Assembly: GCA_964036315.1 (NCBI GenBank)
Contig: OZ038498.1
Location: 4,534,501-4,598,500 of the forward strand
DNA: 64,000 nucleotides
From: Acanthosepion esculentum
Lineage: Eukaryota > Mollusca > Cephalopoda > Sepiida > Sepiidae
Direction of reading: 5' to 3'
Below the pieces are notes generated by a model, which did not search any database, was not told the origin of the DNA, and worked only from the letters and a program-made list of their open reading frames with translations. This document shows, one piece after another, positions 54,333-64,000 of this stretch (positions are counted from its first letter, which is position 1; every line of letters begins with the position of its first letter). A program made the position numbers and the translations under genes.

Positions 54333-54412
54333 TTAGGTTGGTGCAAAAATAATGTCGTTTTTTGACGTTCAACTTCATGTGAGAAAACGACATTATTTTT
54401 GCACCAACCTAA
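54333..54412. mobile_element. 80-bp MADE1-like mariner MITE
   Basis: Exactly 80 bp with 29-bp perfect TIRs starting TTAGGTTGGTGCAAAAATAA, flanked by TA on both sides (54331-54332, 54413-54414). The TIR word TTAGGTTGGTGCAAAA and the 80-bp size match the human MADE1/Hsmar1 family. The whole element folds as one hairpin. Confidence 0.95.
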
Positions 54413-54544
54413 TAGCTAATATAGCAATATGATGTCCTCATGGGTTGACTTCTCTTAGGTGTAAAAGTTCTTGAACAACATTTACGATTTGAATCAGCTT
54501 ACTGCGCTTGTGCAGACAACCAGCTTAATTGTACTCATGCATAT

Positions 54545-54710
54545 GATACGGAAGTTGATTGATTTGTTTTTTCCTACAGCTCATCAACCGCTTGTGGTTT
54601 ATTTAAAACCGAAAAATATTTCGAATTGTAGTTGGTTACTTACAGTAACCAGTGTTTAACAAGCGGTTTCCCAGCTCAGTACAGACCAGGCTCGATACTG
54701 CTGGACTTGA
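54545..54710 (-). mobile_element. 5S rRNA-containing SINE, internally deleted
   Basis: The inverse tail (TTTTTCCTACAGCTCATCAA, CCGCTTGTGGTTTATTTAAA) at 54567-54606 is followed, without tRNA or body, by a decayed inverse 5S piece (CAGTACAGACCAGGCTCGAT) at ~54677-54705. Confidence 0.55.
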
Positions 54711-54884
54711 ATGACACGGAAGATTAAGTCTTACGTACAAATAATTAGCAATTGTATTTCTACAGTAAAATAATTCCCAATTATACATACAATAATCATA
54801 TTCTTTTTGTAATACTTCTATTAATTCCTGACTAGTAACAAAATCCCTTTCTTCCTGTTTTACAATTAATTATTTATTGTTCAG

Positions 54885-55240
54885 ATTAGATTTCCTCTTT
54901 GGTACCCTGACTTTACGAATTTAACCGCAATACTAGATTGACAGCTATGTCCCATCATTTAACAGTTAAAATAGCCAGAGGAAACCGTAATTTCTATACA
55001 TGCAGTTTCATCTATCGCACTTGTCACTTGTGAAACTCTCTTTCGGCTTCTAGATTTCCAGTTAACATTGATCTTCAAAAGTTTAACTGTAATTTCAATC
55101 GTCATCTTCCGTATTCTTTTATTGTTGTCTCTCCTTAATAATGTTTTCTTTTTCTCCTATTCTTTCACAGTCAGTAACCCCCTTATGTCTTAGTGGCTTT
55201 ATTGCCTTGTTTGGGATGAAATATTTGAAAAAGACTCCAT
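54885..55240 (+). mobile_element. CR1-like LINE 3' fragment
   Basis: TTCCTCTTTGGTACCCTGAC, CATCATTTAACAGTTAAAAT, GAAACCGTAATTTCTATAC, CTTGTGAAACTCTCTTTCGG, then GTCTTAGTGGCTTTATTGCC, TTGTTTGGGATGAAAT. Confidence 0.85.
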
Positions 55241-55639
55241 ACCCACTGGTCTTAGTCAGGAAATTCACCAAGTAAAGTGGATTGTAAATGATATTATTTG
55301 AGTCTGAAGCAACTGGTGTTTTTATGATCAGCAGTAAAGTCTATAAAAGAAACCACCTGCAGTCCACAAGAAGGGAGGGAGAGGAAATGAAATAAATAAA
55401 TGAAAACTTTCAGGATAAAGTGACACTCGTTCGGAAGGTAGGAAATCCCGATTTGGGGTTTATATTCATAAATCATTTATTCAGTTAGCTCATTTTGCGT
55501 CGCTGTTGTCACCACTCTCTCTCCATTTCACAATTGTAGGTCATGGTGACATCCAAGACAGAATATTGCAATGGCTTGCTGGTTCGTTTTGCACCGGGAA
55601 TGTTGAAGTTACTCCATCACTCCTCTCATAAATTAAAGA

Positions 55640-55987
55640 GGTAAGACCTACAAGGCAGCGGGTGGTTTTAATTCACAGTTTTCCTTTTTCTAAACTAGCA
55701 ATGGTATATGGAAAGCGTGCGCCGCCCAGACTACATGCCCCCGCCTCTCGGTCGTATCGGCAAGAACCAAAGAAATACAAGTCATTACATTTGAGGACGG
55801 CTGGAAAGTTGTCAGTGTTTACAGCCAACCACCTTCGCTGTTCCACTCCGGGTTTTCTGTCTGGATTTATTCCCATGGCATTTTGGATATGACTGCAATG
55901 CAGCGGAGGTATAAAATCAGGGTTTTCCTTACCCTGAATGGACTGTTTTACTGGGCTATCGAGATCCATCTCACCGAAGTAGCTGGT
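55640..55987 (-). CDS. Unrecognised small frame, possibly repeat-derived
   Basis: A 98-residue minus-strand frame at 55673-55969 (MDLDSPVKQSIQGKENPDFI...GSCRYDREAGACSLGGARFP) stands out by non-repetitive composition. It has no signal peptide, membrane segment or family I can name. The adjacent tandem repeat begins within 20 bases of its start codon, so it may be part of a larger repeat unit rather than a gene. Confidence 0.25.
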
Positions 55988-56600
55988 TATGAGGCGCCAG
56001 TTTTCCGCCTTCGCCTATTCACCGGCTTGGAGTTGTCTGAGATGCATGCCACGGATGTATTCTATAGACAGTAGGAGCTTGTCCCTACTATCACCCCCAC
56101 CGGTTATGACAACATTTTTTACAATCTCATGTACGTATATAAACATTTTTATATACATTACGTGTTTTAGAGGCACCAAAAAATTAACGTTTTTTGAATA
56201 GAAATTTAGTTAAACAAAAACACTAGAAAGCAAGACATGAAATTACATAAATAAGCAAACACAAATATCGAAAATGCAGCTGGTTATAAGGTGCCAGTTT
56301 TCCGCCTTTGTCCATTCTCCAGCTTGGAGCTGAATTTAGTTATCAGCCGCTTCTTGAGATTTATGCCAAGGGAGCATTTTATAGACAGTGGGAGCTTGTC
56401 CCCACCATCACCCCTGGCTATGATAACATTTGGAATATATATCCTGTACGTATATAAACATTTACGTTTTTTAGAAGCTCTCAAAAAATGAATAGTTTTT
56501 TTAAACATATAATAAAACGTTAGGTAAACAACAACACCAGAAAGCAAAGCAAATTATGAAATGGACGTATATAAATAAACAAACACGAATAACGAAAAGT
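55975..56600. repeat. ~290-bp tandem duplication
   Basis: GCTGGTTATGAGGCGCCAGT (55982) and GCTGGTTATAAGGTGCCAGT (56278) start two copies sharing TTTTCCGCCTT, TATAGACAGTAGGAGCTTGT (or GTGGG), CCC..CCATCACCCC, GTACGTATATAAACATTT and CACCAGAAAGCAA. Confidence 0.88.
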
Positions 56601-57825
56601 TTGTTAATTTTAGAAAAAGACAGCAGAAACAAAAACCACAAACACAAAATCAGGATTTAAGGCTAAAACACTCAGAGATTATGAAGTCATTATTTAACAT
56701 AAAGATAAAATCATTCATACTGCCTTTTTTTGTCAGAACTAACACGTTAATTATCAATTGATAAAAAATGAACGACAGTAGAAAATGCAAAGTTGATAAA
56801 TATAAATTTAGGTAAGAAAAAGCAGAAAGTAAAAATACGACAAAAGATCTTCAGGTAAGTGTGGAAAAAGTTGAAAGAAATACTAATAAAAGAAATAAAA
56901 TAAAAAAATAATTGCAAATTATTAATTTTAGTTTTAAGCAATATTTACATTTTTTAGATAAACTTAAAATCTGTTAATTTTTTGAAGCTTCGACAAAATA
57001 CGTCATTTTCCTAAAGTTGTGAGCGCCATTTTATTTGTATTAATTCTATATATGTTTCTTATTTCTGCAAATGTTATTTCAGTGGGTACACGAGAGAAGA
57101 AGCTCCTGTTTTTTAACAGAAAAACTCGCTAACTGTGGGAAAAGTTAAAAGAAATAATAATAAATATTACATATATAACTTCAAATAAATAAATCCTAAT
57201 ATATGTTGTAGAGGACCGTGTGGCTGTTTGCTAGTATTGTTAGATTAGGACACGCGTGCGTTTTTTATTTCCTGCTAGAAAGGTCCAACTACAAGAAAAT
57301 GGCGGACTCAAATTTAGTCCAACCGAAGATGAAAGAAGACAAACAAACAAGACCGACATATATATGTCAACAAATATATGTATTAAACAACAAGATTTAC
57401 AAGGGACATAGACAATAACATTTGCGTGTGTGTGAACATTTGTGTTTGTTCTTTGGTGAATGTTCGTACGTACGTGCATGTGTGTATAATGTTCATGGCG
57501 TCTTCCCACAAGTGGGAAACGCTATCTTTGCGAGATCTCACATTGTAGAGGTGTTCGCTGAAATGAAGAAATGAAAAAGAGAACGAGGCGAGAAGTCACC
57601 CAGTATTTATAGTGTAGGGAGAACGACCCTAGTGAATAATTAGGGAATTAAGGAGGAGTTAACTCCGACAATGTAATAAATGAAATTTTAAAAAAAATAG
57701 TTGCAAATTATAGTAAATTATTATATTACTTAAACAAAACAATATTTACATTTTTCAATTAAACTTAAAATCCATTACTTTTCTGAAACTTCGACAAAAG
57801 ACGTCACCTTTTCTCGAGTTCAGAA
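56601..57825. other. AT-rich, no gene recognised
   Basis: Two similar short segments, TTGCAAATTATTAATTTTAG/AACAATATTTACATTTTT-type, lie at ~56912-57010 and ~57700-57800 (both followed by TTCGACAAAA.ACGTCA), a dispersed duplicate of ~100 bp. No coding signal. Confidence 0.5.
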
Positions 57826-58215
57826 TGCCATTAAAATATATAGTTATGGTTAAAGTAAGTCAGAGAAGGATGCTAAGGATATCATGGACCGAGCGTGTGA
57901 GCAACGATAAGGTTTTTGAGAGGATGCAAGCAAGGAAGAAGTGCATGCTTAACATCAGAAAGAGACAGCTGAAGTTTCTGGGACACGTAATGAGAAAGGA
58001 AGGCTTGGAGAATCCGATACTCACAGGTCAAACAGAGGGACAAGGGAAAGCAAAACATGAGATACCTAGCGGGCTTGAGCGAGTGGATGACAAAATATGG
58101 TTTGGGGGAAGTAGCAAAGGGGCAAAACTTATTGACAGCTACAAGGGATAGGAAGAAGTGGAGAGCCATGATCGCCTACGTCTTGAAAGGACACGGCATA
58201 TAAAAGAAAGAAGAA
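57826..58215 (+). mobile_element. RTE-like LINE C-terminal fragment, well preserved
   Basis: Open frame SQRRMLRISWTERVSNDKVF, ERMQARKKCMLNIRKRQLKF, LGHVMRKEGLENPILTGQTE to SYKG, then the 3' end GTGGAGAGCCATGATCGCCT, ACGTCTTGAAAGGACACGGC and AAGAAAGAAG. 5' truncated right at the C-terminal tail. Confidence 0.9.
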
Positions 58216-58600
58216 ATCAGAGAAAGCCGGCCGTTAAGGGATGACGGAAAGTCAGTGGTGATGTAGATATAAGACAGTCGGAGACAGTCGCGGTCGAGAT
58301 GTAGAGACAATTACAAGGGAGTGGGAGGAACCGTGATAGAAGGCTGTTGGTAGGGGTAGTCAGAGTAAAGGGAGAGAAAGACACGATTAAGTAAAATAGT
58401 TCAAAGCAGGCCGAAGGAAGATCTGGTCCGTTAGTCTGTTGTGAGAGAAGGACAGAAATAGCAGCGACGATTTCCTGTGTGTCACCTACGTACTCCCGAC
58501 ACCAGACCGTGCCTGGAGAATCAAATGAATAATGAATCTAGTATATTGGAAACAGGATTAGTGTTTTTCTTCTCGCCTTGGAGTTATCTCCCTTTCCTGA
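58216..58600. other. Unassigned
   Basis: GC-richer than its neighbours. No gene or repeat recognised. Confidence 0.4.
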
Positions 58601-58830
58601 ACAGACGTAGCATTTAAAAATGTTCTCAAGGGTAGACTGGGCACACTAGCCTTGGTGGTAACGGGAAAAAGGATTACTCGCAATTTAAAAATGGCAAGAG
58701 AAAACAAGCCAACTCTTCTCAAGAGGTTATGATGATTCACAGATAATAAAGAATCTGTGGAAAACTGTGATCGCCCACGTACTGAAGGGACATGGCATTA
58801 AAAAGAAAGAAAGAAAGAAAGAATTAAATA
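58601..58830 (+). mobile_element. SINE body with RTE-like 3' tail
   Basis: GGGTAGACTGGGCACACTAG, CCTTGGTGGTAACGGGAAAA, TCTTCTCAAGAGGTTATGAT, CACAGATAATAAAGAATCTG, then GTGATCGCCCACGTACTGAA, GGGACATGGCAT and GAAA units. The tail is the 3' end of the RTE-like LINE. Confidence 0.82.
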
Positions 58831-58951
58831 GCATACAGTGGAAGGAAAGAAAGTCAATCTGAGTCACTGTAAATATTGAAAAGAGTTAAGTGGTTTTTTG
58901 TTTAAAAAAATAACTTTGGTAATTGTGGCGTAACAAAAGAGGTCGGAGAAA

Positions 58952-59390
58952 AACTGAATTTCGTGTTCCCGTTTCTCACGTCTTACAAGTGAATTTAATG
59001 TTCTCATTTCTAAGGTGCTACAACTAAATTTCGTATCTTTGTTTCTATGGATTAACAGCTGAATTTAATGTTCTACTTTCTATGGTGTTTACTAAATTTC
59101 GAGTTCTCCTTTCTAATGTCTTACAACTAAATGTTCTCCTTTCTAAGGTGTGACAACTAAATTAAGTATTCTCCTTTCTAAGGTGTTACAACTAAATTTA
59201 GTGTTCTCCTTTCTAAGGTGTTACAACTAAATTTAGTGTTCTCCTTTCTAAGGTGTTACAACTAAATTTCGTGTTCTCCTTTCTCAGGTGTTACAACTAA
59301 AGTGAGTTTTCTCCTTTCTAAGATGTTACAACTAAATTTAGTGCTCTCCTTTCTCAGGTGTTACAACTAAAGTTAGTGTTCTATCTTAGA
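58952..59390. repeat. 35-bp minisatellite, about 12 units
   Basis: Each unit carries ACAACTAAATTTAGTGTTCT, CCTTTCTAAGGTGTT. The central units (59160-59280) are nearly identical. Outer units are diverged, and one near 59125 is shortened. Confidence 0.93.
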
Positions 59391-59979
59391 TATAAGATAC
59401 CTTAGAATGGGGAACATAAAATATAGCTGAATTTAGTATTCTCCTTTGTAACGTCCATGAAACTAACAATTTTTCAGACGAATTTAGCAGTGTGATGGAA
59501 AGCGAAAAAGTCACCTCACTCTAGCCATTACATAAATATTTTTTTTTTAAAAGTCATTGTATACCTGGCCTAAATCTAGAGTTATTACATTTTTTGTTTT
59601 TATTTTTGCAAACATAGGCCGCGTGTAGATATTGAGGTTCGTGTTTATTTAGTGGGAGGGCATTTCGTGATCATCTCTGGGTTGAAATTCTCTTCAGCCA
59701 GTAAAACTAGATTTTAAGATCTTGTCCACTTTTTTGCTCAAACTCGAGTCTGTCGTCGTCCATTATATTATTACTTGCATAGTACCCGTAAAAATGAAGA
59801 GATAATTTACGTCGTATAGCTTGGCACTTCTGCTGATAGGTACACTTTGCCTAGGATCAAAGTGTCTCAACAACTTCAGAGACTAACAAGTTAACCACTG
59901 TACTATTACCAGTGCCACAAACTATGAACGAAAACAATTAACATGTTTAAGCATATTTAAGGCTATATAAACTATAGAC
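59391..59979. other. Unassigned
   Basis: No gene or repeat recognised. Confidence 0.4.
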
Positions 59980-60120
59980 TGTGACTATCCCAAGAAATAC
60001 ATAGGTGAAACATCTAGGAATTTAAATAAAAGAATATACAAACACAAAGGTGATCTTTTACGAAACAACACATTTAATGTATTAGTCGTTCATCGTAATG
60101 AGACTGGCCATAATTTCTAA
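59980..60120 (+). pseudogene. Penelope GIY-YIG endonuclease fragment, distinct lineage
   Basis: Forty-six codons ending in TAA: CDYPKKYIGETSRNLNKRIY, KHKGDLLRNNTFNVLVVHRN, ETGHNF. YIGET, the R..KRIY.HK helix and the H...TGH.F end are typical of Penelope/Neptune/Poseidon-type GIY-YIG domains. They differ clearly from the YIGCT domain of the ORF at 446-2632. Too short to be a gene. No RT found upstream. Confidence 0.85.
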
Positions 60121-60192
60121 TTAATTTTTTTAAATTTTAATTAAAAGAGAATATATTAAGGTGAAAATATATAAAAACTACAGCAATGTTTA

Positions 60193-60470
60193 ACCTGCGT
60201 GCCCGTAAAAGAACGGTCTCTTAAAAGTAGTGTTACTCTCTTGACACCGTTATTACTGTATGCACTTTTGACTCCCCCGGAAATCGCCCGGTTCATACCC
60301 CTCCTCGGTCTTTTGACCAAGAGAAGAGGTTTATGTCTTCATCACTGTTTAGGATTGGATTTCCGGTTCATTCTAAACTTCTTTTCAATCTCTTTCATTC
60401 CCAGTGGCCCATTTCAGTGGAATTATCGCTTTTCTTGGGGGTGAATTGATTTTTAAAGTATAAAACTGAA
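60193..60470 (+). repeat. Dispersed repeat C, copy 2 (possible LINE 3' end)
   Basis: GCCCGTAAAAGAACGGTCTC, TTGACACCGTTATTACTGTA and ACTCCCCCGGAAATCGCCCG match the block order at 35128-35215. It ends ATTATCGCTTTTCTTGGGGG, TGAATTGATTTT, reminiscent of CR1-type 3' ends. Confidence 0.5.
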
Positions 60471-60559
60471 TAGATTAGTGATGATAGAAACTTTAAGAAG
60501 CAAAAGACAAACTAGTTTATCTTAAGTATTAAATTTGTTGTCCAGAAGATATTTTGTGG

Positions 60560-61190
60560 TTTACAAAATTAAATAAAGAGGTAGGGTAGACTGGGCTCTC
60601 TAGCCTTGGTAGTAGCTAATACAGGAAAGGGACTTTTCCGGAAATTAAAAATTGGTAACGGAAAACCACTCCAGTATTTTTCTCAAGAACTTGCAGTAAT
60701 TCAAAGATAATCAATTTTGATTTATTCGTTTTTACGGCTTATCAACCCGTTTCAGGTTATTTATAACCAGAAAATTTTTTTTAGATTGTAAGTATATTTT
60801 TTTAGATAATAATGGTTTAGTGATACAAGACTTACTAATTAACCCATAGCTGGGAGGAGAAGAGGTAGATTTATACCTTTCCCAAGGGTATTTGCGAGTA
60901 AGTGAATATAACGAACCTAACAAGAATTAGAACTCGGCTCTCCGATTAACAGTTCCGAGCTGTTGTCCACTAAACTAACTGCACATCCAAACTTGCAGCA
61001 CCTGGTATTCCCAAGCGGTCACTCATCTAGGTACTGACCAGGCTCGATGTTGCTTAACCAGTGATTGTACGGGAACCGGTGTTTCAGTGATCTATGGCCG
61101 TAAGCCTACAGATAATAACGAATCTGTGAAAAACTGTGATCGCCTACATCATGAACAGACGTGGTATTAAAAATAAAGAAAGTTAACTTT
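60560..61190 (+). mobile_element. SINE interrupted by a nested SINE
   Basis: Outer element: GGTAGGGTAGACTGGGCTCT, AGCCTTGGTAG..., TTCTCAAGAACTTGCAGTAA up to ~60711, then from 61110 AGATAATAACGAATCTGTGA, AACTGTGATCGCCTACATCA, TGAACAGACGTGGTATTAAA. Joined, it matches 58601-58830 in order. AGATAAT at 60705-60711 and 61110-61116 is the target-site duplication of the insertion. Confidence 0.85.
60712..61109 (-). mobile_element. 5S rRNA-tRNA composite SINE, copy 2 (nested)
   Basis: Minus strand, 5' to 3': 5S-like head 61109-60992 (GTAGGCTTACGGCCATAG, CACCGGTTCCCGTACAATCA, GGTTAAGCAACATCGAGCCT, GGTCAGTACCTAGATGAGTG, ACCGCTTGGGAATACCAGGT), nearly full length. tRNA part 60990-60905 (GGATGTGCAGTTAGTTTAGT; B box GAGCCGAGTTCTAATTC). 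Body (TTCACTTACTCGCAAATACC, CTTGGGAAAGGTATAAATC, CTCCCAGCTATGGGTTAAT). Tail ~60775-60728 (TATAAATAACCTGAAACGGG, TTGATAAGCCGTAAAAACGA). Complete with target duplication. Confidence 0.92.
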
Positions 61191-61366
61191 TAAAAGAAAA
61201 AATATTTTTTTTTAAATAAATAAATAAAAGAAATGACAGGACAAAAAAAACGTGTTCTTCACCATAATGTATAGAATCTAGAGAAAAAACAATCCTTATG
61301 AAGGTACTATAGCAACGGAGAACCCTTCCATGCCAACAGAAGAGAAAAGTCAGTTATGTGCTATGC

Positions 61367-61632
61367 GTGATACACTCTCAGGCGATCATGTATCTTTCGA
61401 TACATAACTGACGAGGCAGATTTTTTCCCGCAATAGGTTGCCATTTCTTTCTGCAGTAGACCAGTTGCCATCCAAGGCTATAGAACCTGGTCTGTCCTGC
61501 TATTTACCCATAGCTGGTGGGGAGAAGACGAAGATTCATACCTTTCCCAAGGGTATTAGCACGTAATTGAATGTAATGGATTTGACTGGAATTCGAACTC
61601 AGCTCTGTTCATTACTCCACTGTGCATCCATA
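61367..61632 (-). mobile_element. tRNA-derived SINE
   Basis: Minus strand: GGATGCACAGTGGAGTAATG (A-box region), GAGTTCGAATTCCAGTC (B box), TTACGTGCTAATACCCTTGG, CCACCAGCTATGGGTAAATA, GCAGGACAGACCAGGTTCTA and TGCAGAAAGAAATGGCAACC, ending CATGATCGCCTGAGAGTGTA. The best-preserved member of this family and a good reference for the others. Confidence 0.92.
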
Positions 61633-61744
61633 AAATCATAGAAGTACCCGTAATATTAAAATCTCAGGTTAGATCATCACAAACCAACATGAAGAACAAA
61701 GAAACAAAACCAAACTTGATTGATGTTGACAGCTTCAGCTTATA

Positions 61745-62525
61745 TTGCGATTGATAAGGTTTCTTCTTTTACACGCCATGTGATCGTGGCTCTAGATGAC
61801 TTCCAGTCTCTGGTTGCTCTAAGTAAGTTTTGTTCCCTGTTCTGCCAGCTATTCATACTCGTTGAGTAGGCTACTCATTTTTTTGCCTTCAATATCTTCT
61901 GTGAGTATCAAATTCTCCAAGCCCTCTTTCCTCATTATCCATCCCAGAAATGTCACCTGTCTCTTTCTGATTGTAATTATCAGTTTCTTTGAAGTTCTTA
62001 TTTTTTGTAAAACTTCCTCATTTGTCACATGTTCTGTCCATGAGATTCTCAGCATTTGTTGGCTAAACTATCCCTGTCACTTTCAGTCTCTTCTTCATCT
62101 TCAAGGAAGTTGTCCAGTAATCACTGCCATATTGAAGATTAGATCTTACATAGCCATTCAAAATTATTTTCCTTGTTTCTAGGGACATTTTCCTATCTCT
62201 TAATACTTTCTGGAAGACATCTTCCACCATTCATATACACCTTTGGATACATTTTCCACCCTATTTTACTCTGCTACCCAGATAAATTTCTACACCTGCT
62301 TGATTTTAACATCCCCACTATGTAGCTCACACTTGACTCCCTCTTTTGCTGACAACCATGCATTCTGTCTTCTTACAACAGTTTTTTTTTCTTGCTTTCC
62401 ATTCGTACTTTGTCTAAGTGTTCTTTCAGTTTTTTCAGAGTCTCCCATACAAGAGAATATCATTCACATATCTCATGTTACTAAGATTATGTCCAAAAAT
62501 AATAAATCCTGGTAGGTCATTGTAG
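61745..62525 (-). mobile_element. RTE-like LINE relic, C-terminal part
   Basis: Minus-strand MLRISWTEHVTNEEVLQKIR, KLIITIRKRQVTFLGWIMRK, EGLENLILTEDIEGKK. Upstream, inverse GAAGTTGTCCAGTAATCACT, TACTTTCTGGAAGACATCTT and TGCTGACAACCATGCATTCT, ending at the YADD-side block (CATATCTCATGTTACTAAGA). Frameshifted. Confidence 0.87.
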
Positions 62526-62529
62526 TTTA

Positions 62530-62990
62530 AATAAGTCTGTATTGCTATGACGTCACTTGTACAAATCAAGATAGCGCTGGTTCCATTCGCCGTTCTTGCT
62601 TTCTGAACACGTCACCACATATACCCATCCTTCCTGCCTTCCGTTTTCACTGCTTCAGCCCTCTTTTATCAGGCCAACACCGTGGTCGACCAACCAATCA
62701 GCGTTCTTCACTTTTATTCTCAGTTACCCAGGCAAATAGCCTCCTCCAGTTCGACCAATCAGCACACGACTTGCTATTGGTGGAAGCATGCCAAACTGTG
62801 CAAAAAACTCTCATTACTGCACATACTGCTAGAATTGCTAGACGGGAGAGTAATGCCATTTTCATGGAGCAAACTTGCCGATGTCACGTGCTGCATGTTA
62901 AGGTAAGACCCTTATTTTCCTATGCACCAGATGCAAGCCACACTGGCTCGCTTGCTTCTACAGGGCTGTTCACCAGAGTCATCTAGTTCT
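62530..62990 (+). promoter_or_regulatory. Promoter-like segment inserted in an RTE-like relic
   Basis: Holds a perfect CRE (TGACGTCA, 62548-62555), CCAATCA boxes at 62694 and 62755, an inverted CCAAT (ATTGG) at 62776, an E-box CACGTG at 62886 and a consensus splice donor (AAG|GTAAGA) at 62902/62903. It is less AT-rich than its surroundings and interrupts the LINE. It could be a terminal repeat or the 5' end of a transcription unit running right. No coding exon is identifiable. Confidence 0.35.
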
Positions 62991-62999
62991 CTTAGGATC

Positions 63000-63185
63000 A
63001 TTTCACTGTATAGCTTAGATAACTTTCACAAGCAAATCAAGCTTTTCTAGTATTTCAAGTAGCTCTTTATGTCGAATATTATTAAATGTTTTTATGCATT
63101 CTATGAAAACCAGCATTCTGATCTTAAAAATAGCATTTCTTCTTATGTCTTGAATAATACTTTCTAGCTTAATTCTGCTTCAAGA
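63000..63185 (-). mobile_element. RTE-like LINE relic, upstream RT part
   Basis: Minus-strand codons KIRMLVFIECIKTFNNIRHK, ELLEILEKLDL parallel the RT block KAFD.VRH..LLEIL. This continues the relic at 61745-62525 beyond the inserted segment. Confidence 0.65.
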
Positions 63186-64000
63186 TCTGTTCATTAGAAT
63201 CGTAATGATAAAATATGTGGCTCACCAACTTCATTACCCAATAGAATCTGCATTCATTTACACCTGCTTTCTTTGACATTTTGCTATGAAGGTAGTGCAC
63301 AGTAAATGAACAAGTAATAACCAACACCTGGTTTGAAGAACATCCAAGACACTTGTGGATATGGAAAATTCCAGGAGGTGACATAGAAAACACTACCAAA
63401 ACTACTAATCAATAAAACATTTAGAAATGTAGGACTATACTCTAAATACCTAAGTTTTGATTTTCACAGTAGTAAGTCTTTTTGAAGCTATACATAGTAA
63501 TTATAAAAACAGTATAGCAGATATGATCAAAGCCATTAGGAATTCTTTAGATTTATAGAAACCAATTGTCATTTCAAAGACATTATGAAAGAATTTTATC
63601 ATCAAAAAAAAAAAAAATTAGATGCACACAAGACAACTTTATGATTGAATGTTTATTTACAAGGATTTGTCTGTAAAATAACAACAAAGGAATATCTTCA
63701 GTTAGTGGAACTGTTGTGAAAAATGATTTAAAAATTAAAAATGACAAAAGAAAATAATGCAAATTGTTCAAGAAGATAAATATACTATTTTATCTTATTT
63801 TTTTTTTGGAGGGGGGGTTCAGATACAACATGAATATTTCAGAAACTGATGATTCTAGATGGAAAAAATGATGAGCATTTAACATTTGTCAGATTAATTT
63901 ATATAAAAAAAAAAAAATCAGTGATATCACGGGTGTAATCCAGTGTTGCTATATTGGACTAATTCTATCTTCTTGAATCCAGTTCATCTTTTGTCCTTTC
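63186..64000. other. AT-rich right edge, no gene recognised
   Basis: A-runs at ~63605-63617 and ~63906-63917. No supported feature. Confidence 0.4.

Noticed and set aside
55673..55969. Genuine protein-coding gene (98 residues)
   Set aside because: No homology recognised and adjacent to a tandem repeat. Listed only at low confidence.

Overview
The window is repeat-choked animal nuclear DNA. It has large introns, dense (TA)n, (GATA)n and (GT)n arrays, SINEs, non-LTR retrotransposon 3' ends, Penelope-like elements and mariner relics. There is no prokaryotic gene organisation, and nearly all open frames are microsatellite or repeat translations. The mixture (nearly intact Penelope-like ORF, FLYWCH finger fragment, many CR1-like and RTE-like 3' fragments, huge GATA arrays, tRNA-derived SINEs) fits a mollusc, most plausibly a cephalopod such as an octopus. 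That assignment is inference, not shown directly.

One conventional gene is supported: an LHFPL-family tetraspan membrane protein (closest to the LHFPL3/4/5 branch) on the minus strand. Its first coding exon is at 33127-33553 and the next at 8812-9042. They join in phase across a 24 kb intron to give 213 residues with four membrane segments. The last codons and any upstream non-coding exon were not located.

Layout: 1-3020 holds a Penelope-like element (728-aa RT plus GIY-YIG ORF, minus strand) with a palindromic hairpin at its 5' flank. 3020-8700 is AT-rich DNA with microsatellites, a tRNA-like relic, CR1-like 3' fragments and a SINE. 9043-33126 is the LHFPL intron: SINEs, a ~107-bp tandem/composite tRNA-containing element in several copies, a second decayed Penelope-like element (14165-16764) with a hammerhead-ribozyme-like motif in its 3' end, a 592-bp pogo/Tigger-like MITE, an RTE-like relic, long GATA arrays and a ~890-bp AT-rich inverted-repeat region. 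33554-64000 holds a duplicated ~450-bp repeat, RTE-like relics, two back-to-back mariner relics, a triplicated CR1-like segment, a FLYWCH fragment, a triplicated mariner N-terminus, a deletion-derivative transposon with ~80-bp inverted repeats, a long near-perfect palindrome, an 80-bp MADE1-like MITE, 5S rRNA-tRNA composite SINEs, a 35-bp minisatellite and a third, different Penelope GIY-YIG fragment. A short promoter-like segment splits an RTE-like relic near the right end.

Apart from the LHFPL gene, the elements work as mobile DNA families. SINEs share 3' tails with the RTE-like LINE. Several elements carry hammerhead-like core words. Nested insertions (a 5S-tRNA SINE inside another SINE with a 7-bp target duplication) record the order of events.
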